Of a stretch of DNA of 64,000 nt, positions 1 through 7,908 are shown piece after piece. The DNA is from Arsenicicoccus sp. oral taxon 190. Its GTDB lineage: Bacteria; Actinomycetota; Actinomycetes; Actinomycetales; Dermatophilaceae. The notes under the pieces are model-generated. The model did no database searches. It was not told the DNA's origin and saw only the letters and a list, made by a program, of their open reading frames with translations. Location of the stretch: positions 62,001-126,000 of the forward strand of contig NZ_CP012070.1 of assembly GCF_001189535.1 (NCBI RefSeq), written 5' to 3'. Numbering within the stretch: the first letter of the stretch is position 1; the number at the start of each line of letters is the position of its first letter. The translations under genes were made by a program, and so were the position numbers.

Positions 1-37
1 CCACGATCGCGGGGAGGGGAGGTGCGCGGGTGAGTGG

Positions 38-868
38 TCAGAGCAGCGCGCTGCGTTGGGCTCCGGCGTGCTTCACCGCGTCGGCGCCGGCCGCCAGCGC
101 GGCCGCCACCGCCTCCTCGTGCGTCGCCCCCAGCGCGAGGTGTCCGGCCAGCGCGCCGCAGAACGCATCCCCCGCACCGGTCGTGTCCACCACCTGCTCC
201 GGCGGGACCGGCGTGGCCGGGTGCTCGACGCCCATCCAGGACACCCCGGCGGCACCGAAGGTCACGAGCAGCGACGCCGGGAACGCCCCGTCGTCGGCCA
301 GCTCCAACGCCTCGTGCTCGTTGACGACCAACGGGTCCGCGACCTCGACGACGTCCACCGGCAGGTGGTGGTAGGGCGCGGCGTTGACCACCACGCGGAT
401 GTCCCTCGTCGACACCCGCCGCGCGGCCGCCGCCACCGTCTCGATCGGCACCTCGAGGCTCACGAGCAGCACGTCGCCGGCCGCCATCGTGTCCAGGACC
501 CCCATGTGGTGCGGCGACAGCTCGGCGTTGGCGCCGGGGCTGACGACGATGAGGTTCTCCCCCTCGAGGTCCACGGTGATGTAGGCGTGACCGGTGGTCT
601 CACCCTCCACGACCCGCACGTGTGATACGTCGATCATGTTGTCCTGCAAACGATCTCGGTATGCCGCCCCGGCCTCGTCCCCACCGATGGCCGCGACCAT
701 CACGACCTCCGCACCCGTTGCCGCCGCCGCGATCGCCTGATTGCCGCCCTTGCCGCCGGCCGTGCGCCGGGTGGAGCCGCCCACGATGGTCTCGCCGGGG
801 CGGGGCAGTCGGTGCACCGTGGTGGTGAGGTCGACGTTGAGGGACCCGAGGACGTAGACGCGGCTCAT
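38..868 (-). CDS. rbsK: Ribokinase, PfkB family
   Basis: Phosphorylates D-ribose to ribose-5-phosphate with ATP in the cytoplasm. The 276-residue protein shows the PfkB layout: an N-terminal GSLNVDL strand, the sugar-binding GGKGGNQA segment near residue 40, and the C-terminal DTTGAGDAFCGAL signature with the catalytic Asp and anion hole near residue 230. The ATG at 868 follows an AGGATGGGG ribosome site; earlier in-frame Met codons are possible. No ribose transporter or regulator lies next to it, so ribose specificity (rather than another nucleoside or sugar) rests on family likeness. It is the last gene of a run of minus-strand genes starting with tsaB. Confidence 0.85.
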   Translation of the reverse strand: MSRVYVLGSLNVDLTTTVHRLPRPGETIVGGSTRRTAGGKGGNQAIAAAATGAEVVMVAAIGGDEAGAAYRDRLQDNMIDVSHVRVVEGETTGHAYITVDLEGENLIVVSPGANAELSPHHMGVLDTMAAGDVLLVSLEVPIETVAAAARRVSTRDIRVVVNAAPYHHLPVDVVEVADPLVVNEHEALELADDGAFPASLLVTFGAAGVSWMGVEHPATPVPPEQVVDTTGAGDAFCGALAGHLALGATHEEAVAAALAAGADAVKHAGAQRSALL

Positions 869-912
869 GCGCCCCATCCTGCCCATCGCGGGTGCTGCGG
901 TCGACCGGCGCC

Positions 913-1962
913 TCAGACGGAGACGGTCGTGACCGGCAGCGAGGAGTCCGCGGGCAGGCCGAGGTCGGAGGGTTCGCGGCCCCGGGCGACCATCTCGGCG
1001 CCGAGCGCCGCGACCATCGCGCCGTTGTCGGTGCACAGCCCCGGGCGCGGCACCCGCAGCCGCACGCCCGCCGCGTCGCAGCGCTCCTGGGCGAGGGCCC
1101 GCAGCCGGGAGTTGGCGGCCACGCCGCCCCCGACGACCAGGTCGGTGACGTCGTGCTCCCGGCAGGCGAGCAGGGCCTTGCGGGTGAGCACGTCGACCAC
1201 CGCCTCCTGGAAGCTCGCGGCGACGTCCGCCACCGGCACGTGCTCGTCTGCCTCCTGCTTGGCCCGCACCCAGCGTGAGACGGCCGTCTTGAGCCCTGAG
1301 AACGAGTAGTCGTAGCGGTGCCGCTCCAGGTCCTTCCCCGCCGTCAGCCCCCGCGGGAAGTCGATGACGATCTGCCCCTCGCGCGCGGCCCGGTCGATGT
1401 GCGGGCCGCCGGGGAAGCCGAGCCCGAGCACCCGGGCCACCTTGTCGAAGGCCTCCCCCGCCGCGTCGTCGATGGTCTGCCCGAGGTGGCGCACGTCGTG
1501 CGTGATGTCCGGCACGAGCAGCAGGTTGGAGTGACCGCCGGAGACGAGCAGCGCCAGCGACGGTTCCGGCAGCGGCCCGTGCTGCAGCATGTCGACGGCG
1601 ACGTGGGACGCGAGGTGGTTGACGCCATACAACGGCTTGCCGAGGGCCACGGCGAGCGCCTTGGCGGCCGCGACCCCCACGAGCAGGGCACCGGCCAGCC
1701 CGGGCCCGGAGGTCACGGCGATGGCGTCGAGGTCTTCGAGGCGCACCTTGGCCTCCCGGCAGGCGCGCTCGATCGTCGGGATCATCGCCTCCAGGTGCGC
1801 GCGGGAGGCCACCTCGGGCACCACCCCGCCGAATCTCGCGTGCTCGTCGACCGAGCTGGCGATCGCGTCGACGAGCAGCGTCTGCCCGCGCACGATCCCG
1901 ACGCCGGTCTCGTCGCACGAGGTCTCGATGCCGAGGACGAGGGGCTCGTCGGTGCGGGTCAT
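913..1962 (-). CDS. tsaD: tRNA N6-threonylcarbamoyladenosine synthase subunit TsaD
   Basis: Catalytic ASKHA-fold subunit that transfers the threonylcarbamoyl group to A37 of ANN-decoding tRNAs, working with TsaB and TsaE. The 349-residue protein begins with GIETSCDETGV and carries the metal-binding HLASH motif near residue 115, followed by the LLVSGGHSNLL segment; length is normal for bacterial TsaD. It overlaps the stop of rimI by 4 bases (1959-1962), the usual sign of translational coupling. Identity is clear from motifs and from the tsaB-rimI context. Confidence 0.95.
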   Translation of the reverse strand: MTRTDEPLVLGIETSCDETGVGIVRGQTLLVDAIASSVDEHARFGGVVPEVASRAHLEAMIPTIERACREAKVRLEDLDAIAVTSGPGLAGALLVGVAAAKALAVALGKPLYGVNHLASHVAVDMLQHGPLPEPSLALLVSGGHSNLLLVPDITHDVRHLGQTIDDAAGEAFDKVARVLGLGFPGGPHIDRAAREGQIVIDFPRGLTAGKDLERHRYDYSFSGLKTAVSRWVRAKQEADEHVPVADVAASFQEAVVDVLTRKALLACREHDVTDLVVGGGVAANSRLRALAQERCDAAGVRLRVPRPGLCTDNGAMVAALGAEMVARGREPSDLGLPADSSLPVTTVSV

Positions 1963-2447
1963 GCGGACTCTCCCTGGGTCGCGGGGTCATCAGGTCGTAT
2001 GCCGGGCAGGTGGCGGCGCATCACCAGCGCGTCCACGTCACCGGGCTGGTAGTAGCGGCGGCGCACGCTGATCGTCTCGAAGCCGCTGCGGTCGTAGAGC
2101 GCTCGCGCCGCGGCGTTGTCGGCGCGGACCTCGAGCAGCAGAGCCTCGGCGCCGCCACCCGCGGCGCGGTCGACGAGCTCGTCGAGCAGCCGCCGGCCGA
2201 GGCCGAGCCCGCGGGCCGCCGGGGCGACTGCGACCGTCATCACGTCGGCGACGTCGGTGCCGTGGTCGAGCCCGGCATAGCCCACCACGCCGCCACGCGC
2301 CGGGTCGTCCCACACGACGTAGTCGCGTCGGGGGCGTTCGGCGAGCTCGGCCCACCAGGCCTGCTCGGTCCACGCGTCGTCGGCGAAGGCCTCGCGCTCC
2401 AGCTCGGCGAGGCGAGGGATGTCGGTCCAGCGCAGCTCGCGCAGCAC
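1959..2447 (-). CDS. rimI: Ribosomal protein bS18-alanine N-acetyltransferase RimI
   Basis: GNAT-family acetyltransferase of 162 residues. The acetyl-CoA binding motif A is visible as VAPAARGLGLGRRLL near residue 80, and the C-terminal ALYDRSGF segment is typical of RimI. The GTG at 2447 is chosen because it lies one base after the tsaB stop; a longer frame upstream merely reads through tsaB. Placement between tsaB and tsaD is the common actinobacterial arrangement. Acetylation of S18 is the family role; in actinobacteria RimI-like enzymes may have wider N-terminal substrates. Confidence 0.88.
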   Translation of the reverse strand: MLRELRWTDIPRLAELEREAFADDAWTEQAWWAELAERPRRDYVVWDDPARGGVVGYAGLDHGTDVADVMTVAVAPAARGLGLGRRLLDELVDRAAGGGAEALLLEVRADNAAARALYDRSGFETISVRRRYYQPGDVDALVMRRHLPGIRPDDPATQGESA

Positions 2448-2448
2448 G

Positions 2449-3120
2449 TCAGGCTCCCGCGGCGGGCGCCGACGGGACGGCGTCGGGCCGGCGCAGGTAG
2501 AGCGGGGTGGTGTCGGACAGGTCCTCGCCGCGGGCCAGCCGGCGGGCGGCCAGGTCGGCCAAGGATCCGGCGGACACGTCGAGCGGGGCGCCGTCGAGGG
2601 GCTCCCCCAGCTGCTCGGGGTAGAGCACGGGCCCCCGGCCGACGACCGCGCGTCCGTCGAGCAGGGGGGCGAGGTCGGCGGGGCGGCATACGGCCGGGTC
2701 GGACTCGCGGACCAGCACACCGGACTTGACCCGATAACCGCACCAGTAGACCTCCTTGCGGCGCGCATCCGTCGCGACCACGAATCGGTCCGTGCCACGC
2801 AGCATCGTGCTCGCGGCCTCGTGGGCGAGCGCGTCGAGGGAGCACAGGCCGTGCACGGGGATCGAGCGCGCGAGGGCGAAGACCCGCGCCGTGACGATGC
2901 CGACCCGTAGGCCCGTGAAAGGACCGGGTCCGGTGCCGGCGACCACCGCGTCGACCTCGCGCGCGGTCAGCCCGGCGTCGGCGAGGCAGCCGGCGATGCC
3001 GGGGGCGACGAGCTCGCCGTGGGCGCGGGCGTCGAGGACGGTGCGCTCGGCCACCGTGGTCGTGCCGTCGTGCAGGGCCACCGAGATGGCGGAGGTGGAG
3101 GTGTCGATGGCAAGCAGCAC
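2449..3120 (-). CDS. tsaB: t6A biosynthesis protein TsaB
   Basis: ASKHA-fold partner of TsaD that forms the complex needed for threonylcarbamoyl transfer. The 223-residue protein starts LLAIDTSTSAISVAL and contains the GPGPFTGLRVGI motif near residue 65, both hallmarks of TsaB; it lacks the TsaD metal-binding histidines, as expected. It heads the tsaB-rimI-tsaD run. The region just upstream (3121-3193) is a hairpin repeat that ends the preceding MFS gene, so a promoter for tsaB would have to lie inside or just next to that repeat. Confidence 0.93.
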   Translation of the reverse strand: MLLAIDTSTSAISVALHDGTTTVAERTVLDARAHGELVAPGIAGCLADAGLTAREVDAVVAGTGPGPFTGLRVGIVTARVFALARSIPVHGLCSLDALAHEAASTMLRGTDRFVVATDARRKEVYWCGYRVKSGVLVRESDPAVCRPADLAPLLDGRAVVGRGPVLYPEQLGEPLDGAPLDVSAGSLADLAARRLARGEDLSDTTPLYLRRPDAVPSAPAAGA

Positions 3121-3128
3121 TCGACAAC

Positions 3129-3193
3129 CCTACCGGCGGTAGGCGGATCGACCGGCCTTCGCTCCCCAGGCTGATCGAGCGGCCGCCGGTAGG
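3129..3193. repeat. Intergenic hairpin repeat, copy A
   Basis: An 11-bp perfect inverted repeat (3129-3139 and 3183-3193) brackets an inner block that resembles the repeats at 21935-21999 and 37122-37243. The shared core reads roughly GATCGACCGGCCTTCGCTC then CCAGGCTGATCGAGC. It directly abuts the stop codon of the MFS gene, so it could act as a terminator; it has no U-tract. It belongs to a family seen three times here. Confidence 0.7.
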
Positions 3194-4432
3194 TCAGCTC
3201 GCTGCGTTGGTCACCCGGGCCGCCGCCACCGGCAGCACCCGCGCCAGCAACGGCGCCATCGCGACCCCCGCCAGCGACACCACCGTCAGCACGACCCACA
3301 CCGGCGCCGGCCCGCGCGCCAGCAGCCACGCGAACCCGACCGGCCCCACGATGGAGGCGAGATTCCAGGACAGCTGGTAGGCCGCCATGTAGCGGCCCCG
3401 CAGCTCCGCCGGCCGCGAGTCGACGGCCACCGTCGTCAGCACCGGCCCGCCCAGCAGCTCCCCCAGCGTGTAGACGACGGTCGCGACCAGCACCCCGACG
3501 ACGGCCGCGCCCACCGGCAGCCACCCCGCCGCGGCCATCACCACGAAACCGACGGCGTAGGCCACGTTGGCCAGCGCCATCACCCGGTGCCGCCGGTGAC
3601 CCGTCATCGCCCGCACCACGAGCCCCTGCCCGAGGCCCACCATCACCGTGTTGATCGTGAAGATCGCGCCGGTCACCCACCCGGGCAGCCGCAGCATCTC
3701 GGCCGCATAGATCGGCATCGCGTAGTTGAGCGCGAGCCCGCACAGGGCATAGCCGCCGTTGGCGACGATCAGCGCGCCAAAAGGCCTGTCCCGCAGCACC
3801 ATCGTCAACCCGGCCAGGGGGTTGGCGCGCTCTCCCGAGCGCACCGGGGCGTGCGCGGGCACCCCGAGCAGGAGCACCAGTGCGAGCACGTATGACGCCG
3901 CGTCCGCCGCCACGACGAGATGGAAGGCCGTCGAGGTGCCGATCGTGATGGCGAGGCCCGCCACGAGTCCGCCCACCGCGAAGCCGAGGTTGCGCAGCGC
4001 ACCGAGGAAGCCGTACCAGAGCTCGCGCTCTCCGGGCCGGGTGATGGCGGCGACGGTCGGTGAGTAGGACGCCCAGAAGGCGGCCTGGCCGATGGCGACG
4101 AGGGCGGTCACGACCTGCATCTGCCAGCGCGCCTCGACCAGCAGGTAGCCGGCGTAGCCGACGGCTTGGATCGCGTTGGCGGCCAGCAGGACCCGCTTGG
4201 CTCCGACTAGGTCGACGAGGTGCCCGACGAGCAGCACCACGGGCAGGGAGATCGCGGCCGCGACGGACAGCGCGAGCCCGGCCTCCTCGAGCGGGATCGC
4301 CGTGGTGCGCAGGAAGTAGAGCACGGACACCGGCATGAAGACGCCGCTGCCGATGGCGTCCACGCCGATCGCGGTGACGAACCGGCGGTGGTCCCCCACG
4401 GCGGGGAAACCGAGACGGGTCAGCAGGCCCAC
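3194..4432 (-). CDS. MFS transporter
   Basis: A 412-residue major facilitator with about twelve hydrophobic segments running almost to the C terminus. The first third contains a VGHLVDLVGAKRVLL loop matching the MFS loop 2-3 pattern (G-x3-D-x2-G-x-[RK]). The GTG at 4432 has a GGGAG site about ten bases upstream. Substrate cannot be read from the sequence; drug efflux is only a default guess. Together with the downstream PPOX-like gene it separates tsaB from tsaE, which are usually close together, and a hairpin repeat marks its 3' edge, so the pair may be a later insertion. Confidence 0.8.
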   Translation of the reverse strand: MGLLTRLGFPAVGDHRRFVTAIGVDAIGSGVFMPVSVLYFLRTTAIPLEEAGLALSVAAAISLPVVLLVGHLVDLVGAKRVLLAANAIQAVGYAGYLLVEARWQMQVVTALVAIGQAAFWASYSPTVAAITRPGERELWYGFLGALRNLGFAVGGLVAGLAITIGTSTAFHLVVAADAASYVLALVLLLGVPAHAPVRSGERANPLAGLTMVLRDRPFGALIVANGGYALCGLALNYAMPIYAAEMLRLPGWVTGAIFTINTVMVGLGQGLVVRAMTGHRRHRVMALANVAYAVGFVVMAAAGWLPVGAAVVGVLVATVVYTLGELLGGPVLTTVAVDSRPAELRGRYMAAYQLSWNLASIVGPVGFAWLLARGPAPVWVVLTVVSLAGVAMAPLLARVLPVAAARVTNAAS

Positions 4433-4460
4433 GGCGGTGCTCCCGCCTCGGGAGGCACCC

Positions 4461-4850
4461 TCACCGGATCGTGATGACCGCGCGGGACGGGTTGCCCCGC
4501 TTGAGGATCCGCTCGATCGCCATGAAGACCCGGAACTCCAGGCCGTACTTCGCGGCGAGGATCTCCCGCACCCGCGACACCGTCCACGGGTCGTCCGACA
4601 CGGTCGCGGTCCCCTCCACGGTGGGGGCGTCCGGGGCGACCCGGCCGCGCCGGTCGCAGGGGCGCAGCGTCACCCGGGAGGTATGCCGCAGCCGCTTGAG
4701 CTTGCCGGTGCCCTCCGGGGTGATGACGACCAGGGCGTCGCCGTCCCGCGCGACCCACACGGGGGTGGCCACGCCGCGCCCGTCCCGGCGGGAGGTCGTC
4801 AACGACACGAACCGCTCGTGGGCGAGGGCGGTGAGCGTGGGGGTCGGCAT
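4461..4850 (-). CDS. PPOX-class flavin/F420-binding protein (Rv2061-like)
   Basis: A 129-residue single-domain protein with the split-barrel look of pyridoxamine-phosphate-oxidase relatives. LTTSRRDGRGVATPVWVA followed by a GKLKRLRHTSRVTL strand pattern matches small F420- or flavin-dependent PPOX proteins of actinobacteria. The ATG at 4850 gives the natural domain start; the longer frame reads through tsaE. It lies 28 bases after the MFS start and 5 bases after the tsaE stop, so it is probably cotranscribed with both. Cofactor (F420 versus FMN) and substrate are not decidable here. Confidence 0.72.
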   Translation of the reverse strand: MPTPTLTALAHERFVSLTTSRRDGRGVATPVWVARDGDALVVITPEGTGKLKRLRHTSRVTLRPCDRRGRVAPDAPTVEGTATVSDDPWTVSRVREILAAKYGLEFRVFMAIERILKRGNPSRAVITIR

Positions 4851-4855
4851 GGGGC

Positions 4856-5344
4856 TCACCCTAGGCCACGCAGCGCCTCGAGGTCGGGTGAGCCGACCCA
4901 CCGGGGCCCGTGCGCGGTGAACCTCGCGACCCGCTCGTCCTCCCCGGTCAGCTCCACCTCCAGGTAGTCCTCGGAGAGCAGCTCGGCGACCCCGTGGCCC
5001 CACTCGACCACCGTCACGGACTCCTCCACCGAGGCGTCCAGGTCGAGGTCGTCGAAGTCCAGCGCCCCCGAGAGCCGGTAGGCGTCGACGTGGACCAGCG
5101 GCGGCCCCGCGACCAGCGAGGGGTGGACCCGCGCGATGACGAAGGTCGGGGACGTGATGGGGCCGCGGACCCCGAGCCCCTCGGCGAGGCCCTGGGTGAG
5201 GGTGGTCTTGCCGGCCCCGAGTTCACCGGTCAGCAGCAGCAGGTCGCCGGCACGCAGCAGCGCGCCGAGCCGTCGGCCGAGGGCCTGGGTGTCCGCCGCG
5301 GTGGGCAGGGTCACGGTCAGGGGGGCCGTCATCGGTGCCGTCAT
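4856..5344 (-). CDS. tsaE: t6A biosynthesis ATPase TsaE
   Basis: ATPase that drives the TsaB-TsaD complex in t6A formation. The 162-residue protein has a Walker A GELGAGKTTLTQGL near residue 40, then SPTFVI and HVDAYRL motifs and the VVEWGHGV segment, all typical of TsaE/YjeE. The first of two Met codons (5344) is preferred because it forms an ATGA overlap with the preceding hydrolase stop. Its position next to alr and the hydrolase is typical of actinobacteria; here the partner genes tsaB, rimI and tsaD lie beyond two unrelated genes. Confidence 0.93.
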   Translation of the reverse strand: MTAPMTAPLTVTLPTAADTQALGRRLGALLRAGDLLLLTGELGAGKTTLTQGLAEGLGVRGPITSPTFVIARVHPSLVAGPPLVHVDAYRLSGALDFDDLDLDASVEESVTVVEWGHGVAELLSEDYLEVELTGEDERVARFTAHGPRWVGSPDLEALRGLG

Positions 5345-6756
5345 GGGTCCTCCTGGGAGGGGGTCGGGGTCCCGTCCGTCCGGTCGGGTGCGGGCGTGGC
5401 GGTCCGCGGCGCCGGCCCGGCCGTCCGCGGCGCCGGCCCGGCGGGTCGGGGCGGGCGCTGCGGATGCGCCTCCCGGACCAACGCCTGGGCCTGGCGGGAC
5501 AGCCGCTCGGCGGAGCGCTCCACCTGGGCGCGGGTCCGGTCGAGCTGCTCGCGGGTCCGGTCCAGCTGCTCGCGCCGCCGGCGCTGCTGCTCGCGCGACA
5601 ACGACGCCCGTCGGTGCCCGAGGTCGGTGACCTGCACGCGCCCCCCGCGGCGCGGCTCGTCGCGCCGGTCGCGCTCGTCGCTCTCGGTCGCCTTGAGGCC
5701 GCTCCGCTCGTGCCGGGAGGCCCGCTGCAGCATCGCGAGGATCTGGTCGCTCACCAGGTCGGGGTGCTCGAGCATGATGAGGTGCCCGGCGTCGGTGACC
5801 ACGACGTGCTCCGCAGCGGGCAGCAGCCTCACGATCTCCTCGCTGTGCCGCGGCGGCGTCATGAGGTCGTCGGCGCCGTTGATGACCAGCGCCTCGATCC
5901 CGGCGAAGGTCTCCAGAGCCGTGCGCTCGTCGTGCTGGGACAGGGTGCGCAGGAAGCCCTGCATCACCTCCACGGGGGTGGCCATGATCATGTCCGAGGC
6001 ATACCGCAGCAGGCTCAGCGGCACCGGGGAGTGGAAGGAGTAGCGGTAGGTGAGGAAGTCCTCGGCCTGCCGCGCCACCCGCCGCGCCTGGTCGACGAAA
6101 CCCTGCCGGCCCGCGAGCGGTGCGAGCGCGTAGGGCCCGACGCGTTGCGCGGCCCGCCCGAAGGCGTCGCCGAGCTGGACCCGCAGGTCCCCGGTCCCGC
6201 CGCTGCTGGTCGCGACAAAGGCCACGGCCACGCAGCGCTCGGTGACGAGGGTGGGGTACTGCCGGGCGAGGCCCATCTGGGTCATCCCGCCCATCGAGTG
6301 CCCCACCAGCGCCAGCGTGCCCTCCGGGGTGGTCGCCTCGATGACGGACCTGAGGTCCTGGGCGAGCACGTCGATGCGGTAGGAGTCGCGCGAGCCCACC
6401 CCCGAGCGGCCGTGCCCGCGCTGGTCCCACGCGACGACGCGGTAGCCGGCCGCCTTGAGCCGCCGCCGCACGAAGACCCACGCCTTGGTGGACAGCGTGT
6501 AGCCGTGCGACAGCACGACCGTCGGTCGGCTCGGGTCGACCTCGGCCGGCACGTCCACCTCGACGTGCAGCACGGTGCCGTCCTCCGCGACGACGACGTG
6601 CTCCTCGTCGGCGAGCAGGTCGTAGGTGTCCTCGGCCTCCGGGGCGATGGACCGCGACCGGGAGGTGAGGCCGGCGGCGGCGCCCGCGGCGACCGCCCCG
6701 AGCCCGAGGCCGACCCCGGTGATGGCGCGGGTGATCGGGTTCAGCGGAGCGGCCAC
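5341..6756 (-). CDS. Alpha/beta hydrolase with long basic C-terminal tail
   Basis: A 471-residue protein. An N-terminal hydrophobic helix (about residues 5-28) suggests a membrane anchor. An alpha/beta hydrolase core follows: LSHGYTLST oxyanion region, the nucleophile elbow GHSMGG, a late acid in NGADDLMTPP and the catalytic His in DAGHLIMLEHP. After the core, about 110 residues are low complexity: Arg/Gln-rich heptads with EQLDRTR repeated, then alternating PAPRTA units. The GTG at 6756 overlaps the alr stop by 16 bases, and the stop overlaps tsaE. The gene between alr and tsaE in actinobacteria is often such a hydrolase; its substrate is unknown. Confidence 0.8.
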   Translation of the reverse strand: MAAPLNPITRAITGVGLGLGAVAAGAAAGLTSRSRSIAPEAEDTYDLLADEEHVVVAEDGTVLHVEVDVPAEVDPSRPTVVLSHGYTLSTKAWVFVRRRLKAAGYRVVAWDQRGHGRSGVGSRDSYRIDVLAQDLRSVIEATTPEGTLALVGHSMGGMTQMGLARQYPTLVTERCVAVAFVATSSGGTGDLRVQLGDAFGRAAQRVGPYALAPLAGRQGFVDQARRVARQAEDFLTYRYSFHSPVPLSLLRYASDMIMATPVEVMQGFLRTLSQHDERTALETFAGIEALVINGADDLMTPPRHSEEIVRLLPAAEHVVVTDAGHLIMLEHPDLVSDQILAMLQRASRHERSGLKATESDERDRRDEPRRGGRVQVTDLGHRRASLSREQQRRRREQLDRTREQLDRTRAQVERSAERLSRQAQALVREAHPQRPPRPAGPAPRTAGPAPRTATPAPDRTDGTPTPSQEDP

Positions 6757-7904
6757 GTCGCCTCCGCCCCGAGGTAGCGCCGCGGCACCCGCTCCCCGAC
6801 CCGGGTGATCAGCTCGTAGCTGATGGTCCCGGTCGCGTCCGCCCAGTCCTGGGCGGTGGGTTCGCCGTCGCGGCCGGTGCCCCACAGCACGCACCGGTCC
6901 CCGGCCTGCGCCGGGCTGTCCGGTCCTAGGTCGATCACCACCTGGTCCATGCAGACGCGACCCGAGACCGTATGCCGCTCCCCCGCCACCTGGACCGGGC
7001 CCACGTTGGTCGCCGCGCGGGGCAGCCCGTCGGCATAGCCCAGCGGCAGCACCCCGACGAGGGTGTCCGTGGGGGTGTGGTACTCGTGGCCGTAGGACAG
7101 GCCCTGGCCGGCGGGGACCGCCTTGACCTGGGACAGCGGCGCTGTCCACGTCATGGCCGGGGTGAGGCCGTAGTCCTGCGGCCCGCCGAGGTCGGGCACC
7201 GGGGACAGCCCGTAGACCGCGAGGCCGGGGCGCACCAGGTCGTAGGCGAGGCTCGGGTTGGTCAGCGTGGCGGCGGAGTTGGCGACGTGACGCACCTGCG
7301 GGCGGCACCCTGCGGCCTCGGCTTGCGCCACCGCCTCGTCGAACCTCGCCACCTGCGCCAGCACCTCGGGGTGCCCGGGCGAGTCGGCGTAGGCGAAGTG
7401 CTGCATGATCCCGACCACCGCGACGGCGCCCTCGGCCTCCAGCGCCCGGGCGCGGTGCAGCAGGTCGGTGTAGGCCTGGCCGTGCAGCACGCCGTTGCGC
7501 CCGAGGCCGGTGTCGACCTTGAGGTGGACCCGCGCGGTGCGCTCGGTGGCGCGGGCGGCCTCGGCGACGGCCTCCAGCCCCCACGGCGCCGACACCGCGA
7601 GGTCGACCTCCGCGGCCACGGCCGCCTCGAGGTCGGCGCCCGGCACGTAGAGCCAGGACAGCACGGGGGCGGTGATGCCGGCGGCCCGCAGCGCCAGCGC
7701 CTCCGCCAGCTGGGCCACACCCAACCAGGTCGCCCCGCCGCGCAGGGCCGCCAGGGCCGAGGGCACCAGGCCGTGGCCGTAGCCGCCGGCCTTGACGACG
7801 GCCATCACACCGGCGCTGCCGGCGAGCTCGTCGAGGCGGCGCGTGTTGTCGCTGATCGCGGCGAGGTCGATGCACAGCTCGCCCGCATAGGTGACCCCGG
7901 TCAT
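6741..7904 (-). CDS. alr: Alanine racemase
   Basis: PLP enzyme interconverting L- and D-alanine for peptidoglycan. The 387-residue protein holds the PLP-binding Lys in VVKAGGYGHG near residue 41 and the catalytic Tyr region SYGHEYHTP in the second domain; VCMDQVVIDLG near residue 310 matches the family signature. It starts four bases before the nnr stop at 7909 and overlaps the following hydrolase, so the run nnr-alr-hydrolase-tsaE is a coupled unit. Confidence 0.95.
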   Translation of the reverse strand: MTGVTYAGELCIDLAAISDNTRRLDELAGSAGVMAVVKAGGYGHGLVPSALAALRGGATWLGVAQLAEALALRAAGITAPVLSWLYVPGADLEAAVAAEVDLAVSAPWGLEAVAEAARATERTARVHLKVDTGLGRNGVLHGQAYTDLLHRARALEAEGAVAVVGIMQHFAYADSPGHPEVLAQVARFDEAVAQAEAAGCRPQVRHVANSAATLTNPSLAYDLVRPGLAVYGLSPVPDLGGPQDYGLTPAMTWTAPLSQVKAVPAGQGLSYGHEYHTPTDTLVGVLPLGYADGLPRAATNVGPVQVAGERHTVSGRVCMDQVVIDLGPDSPAQAGDRCVLWGTGRDGEPTAQDWADATGTISYELITRVGERVPRRYLGAEATWPLR

Positions 7905-7908
7905 GGCG

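Noticed and set aside
1..37. Extra gene before ribokinase
   Set aside because: Only 37 bases of sequence; nothing supportable.
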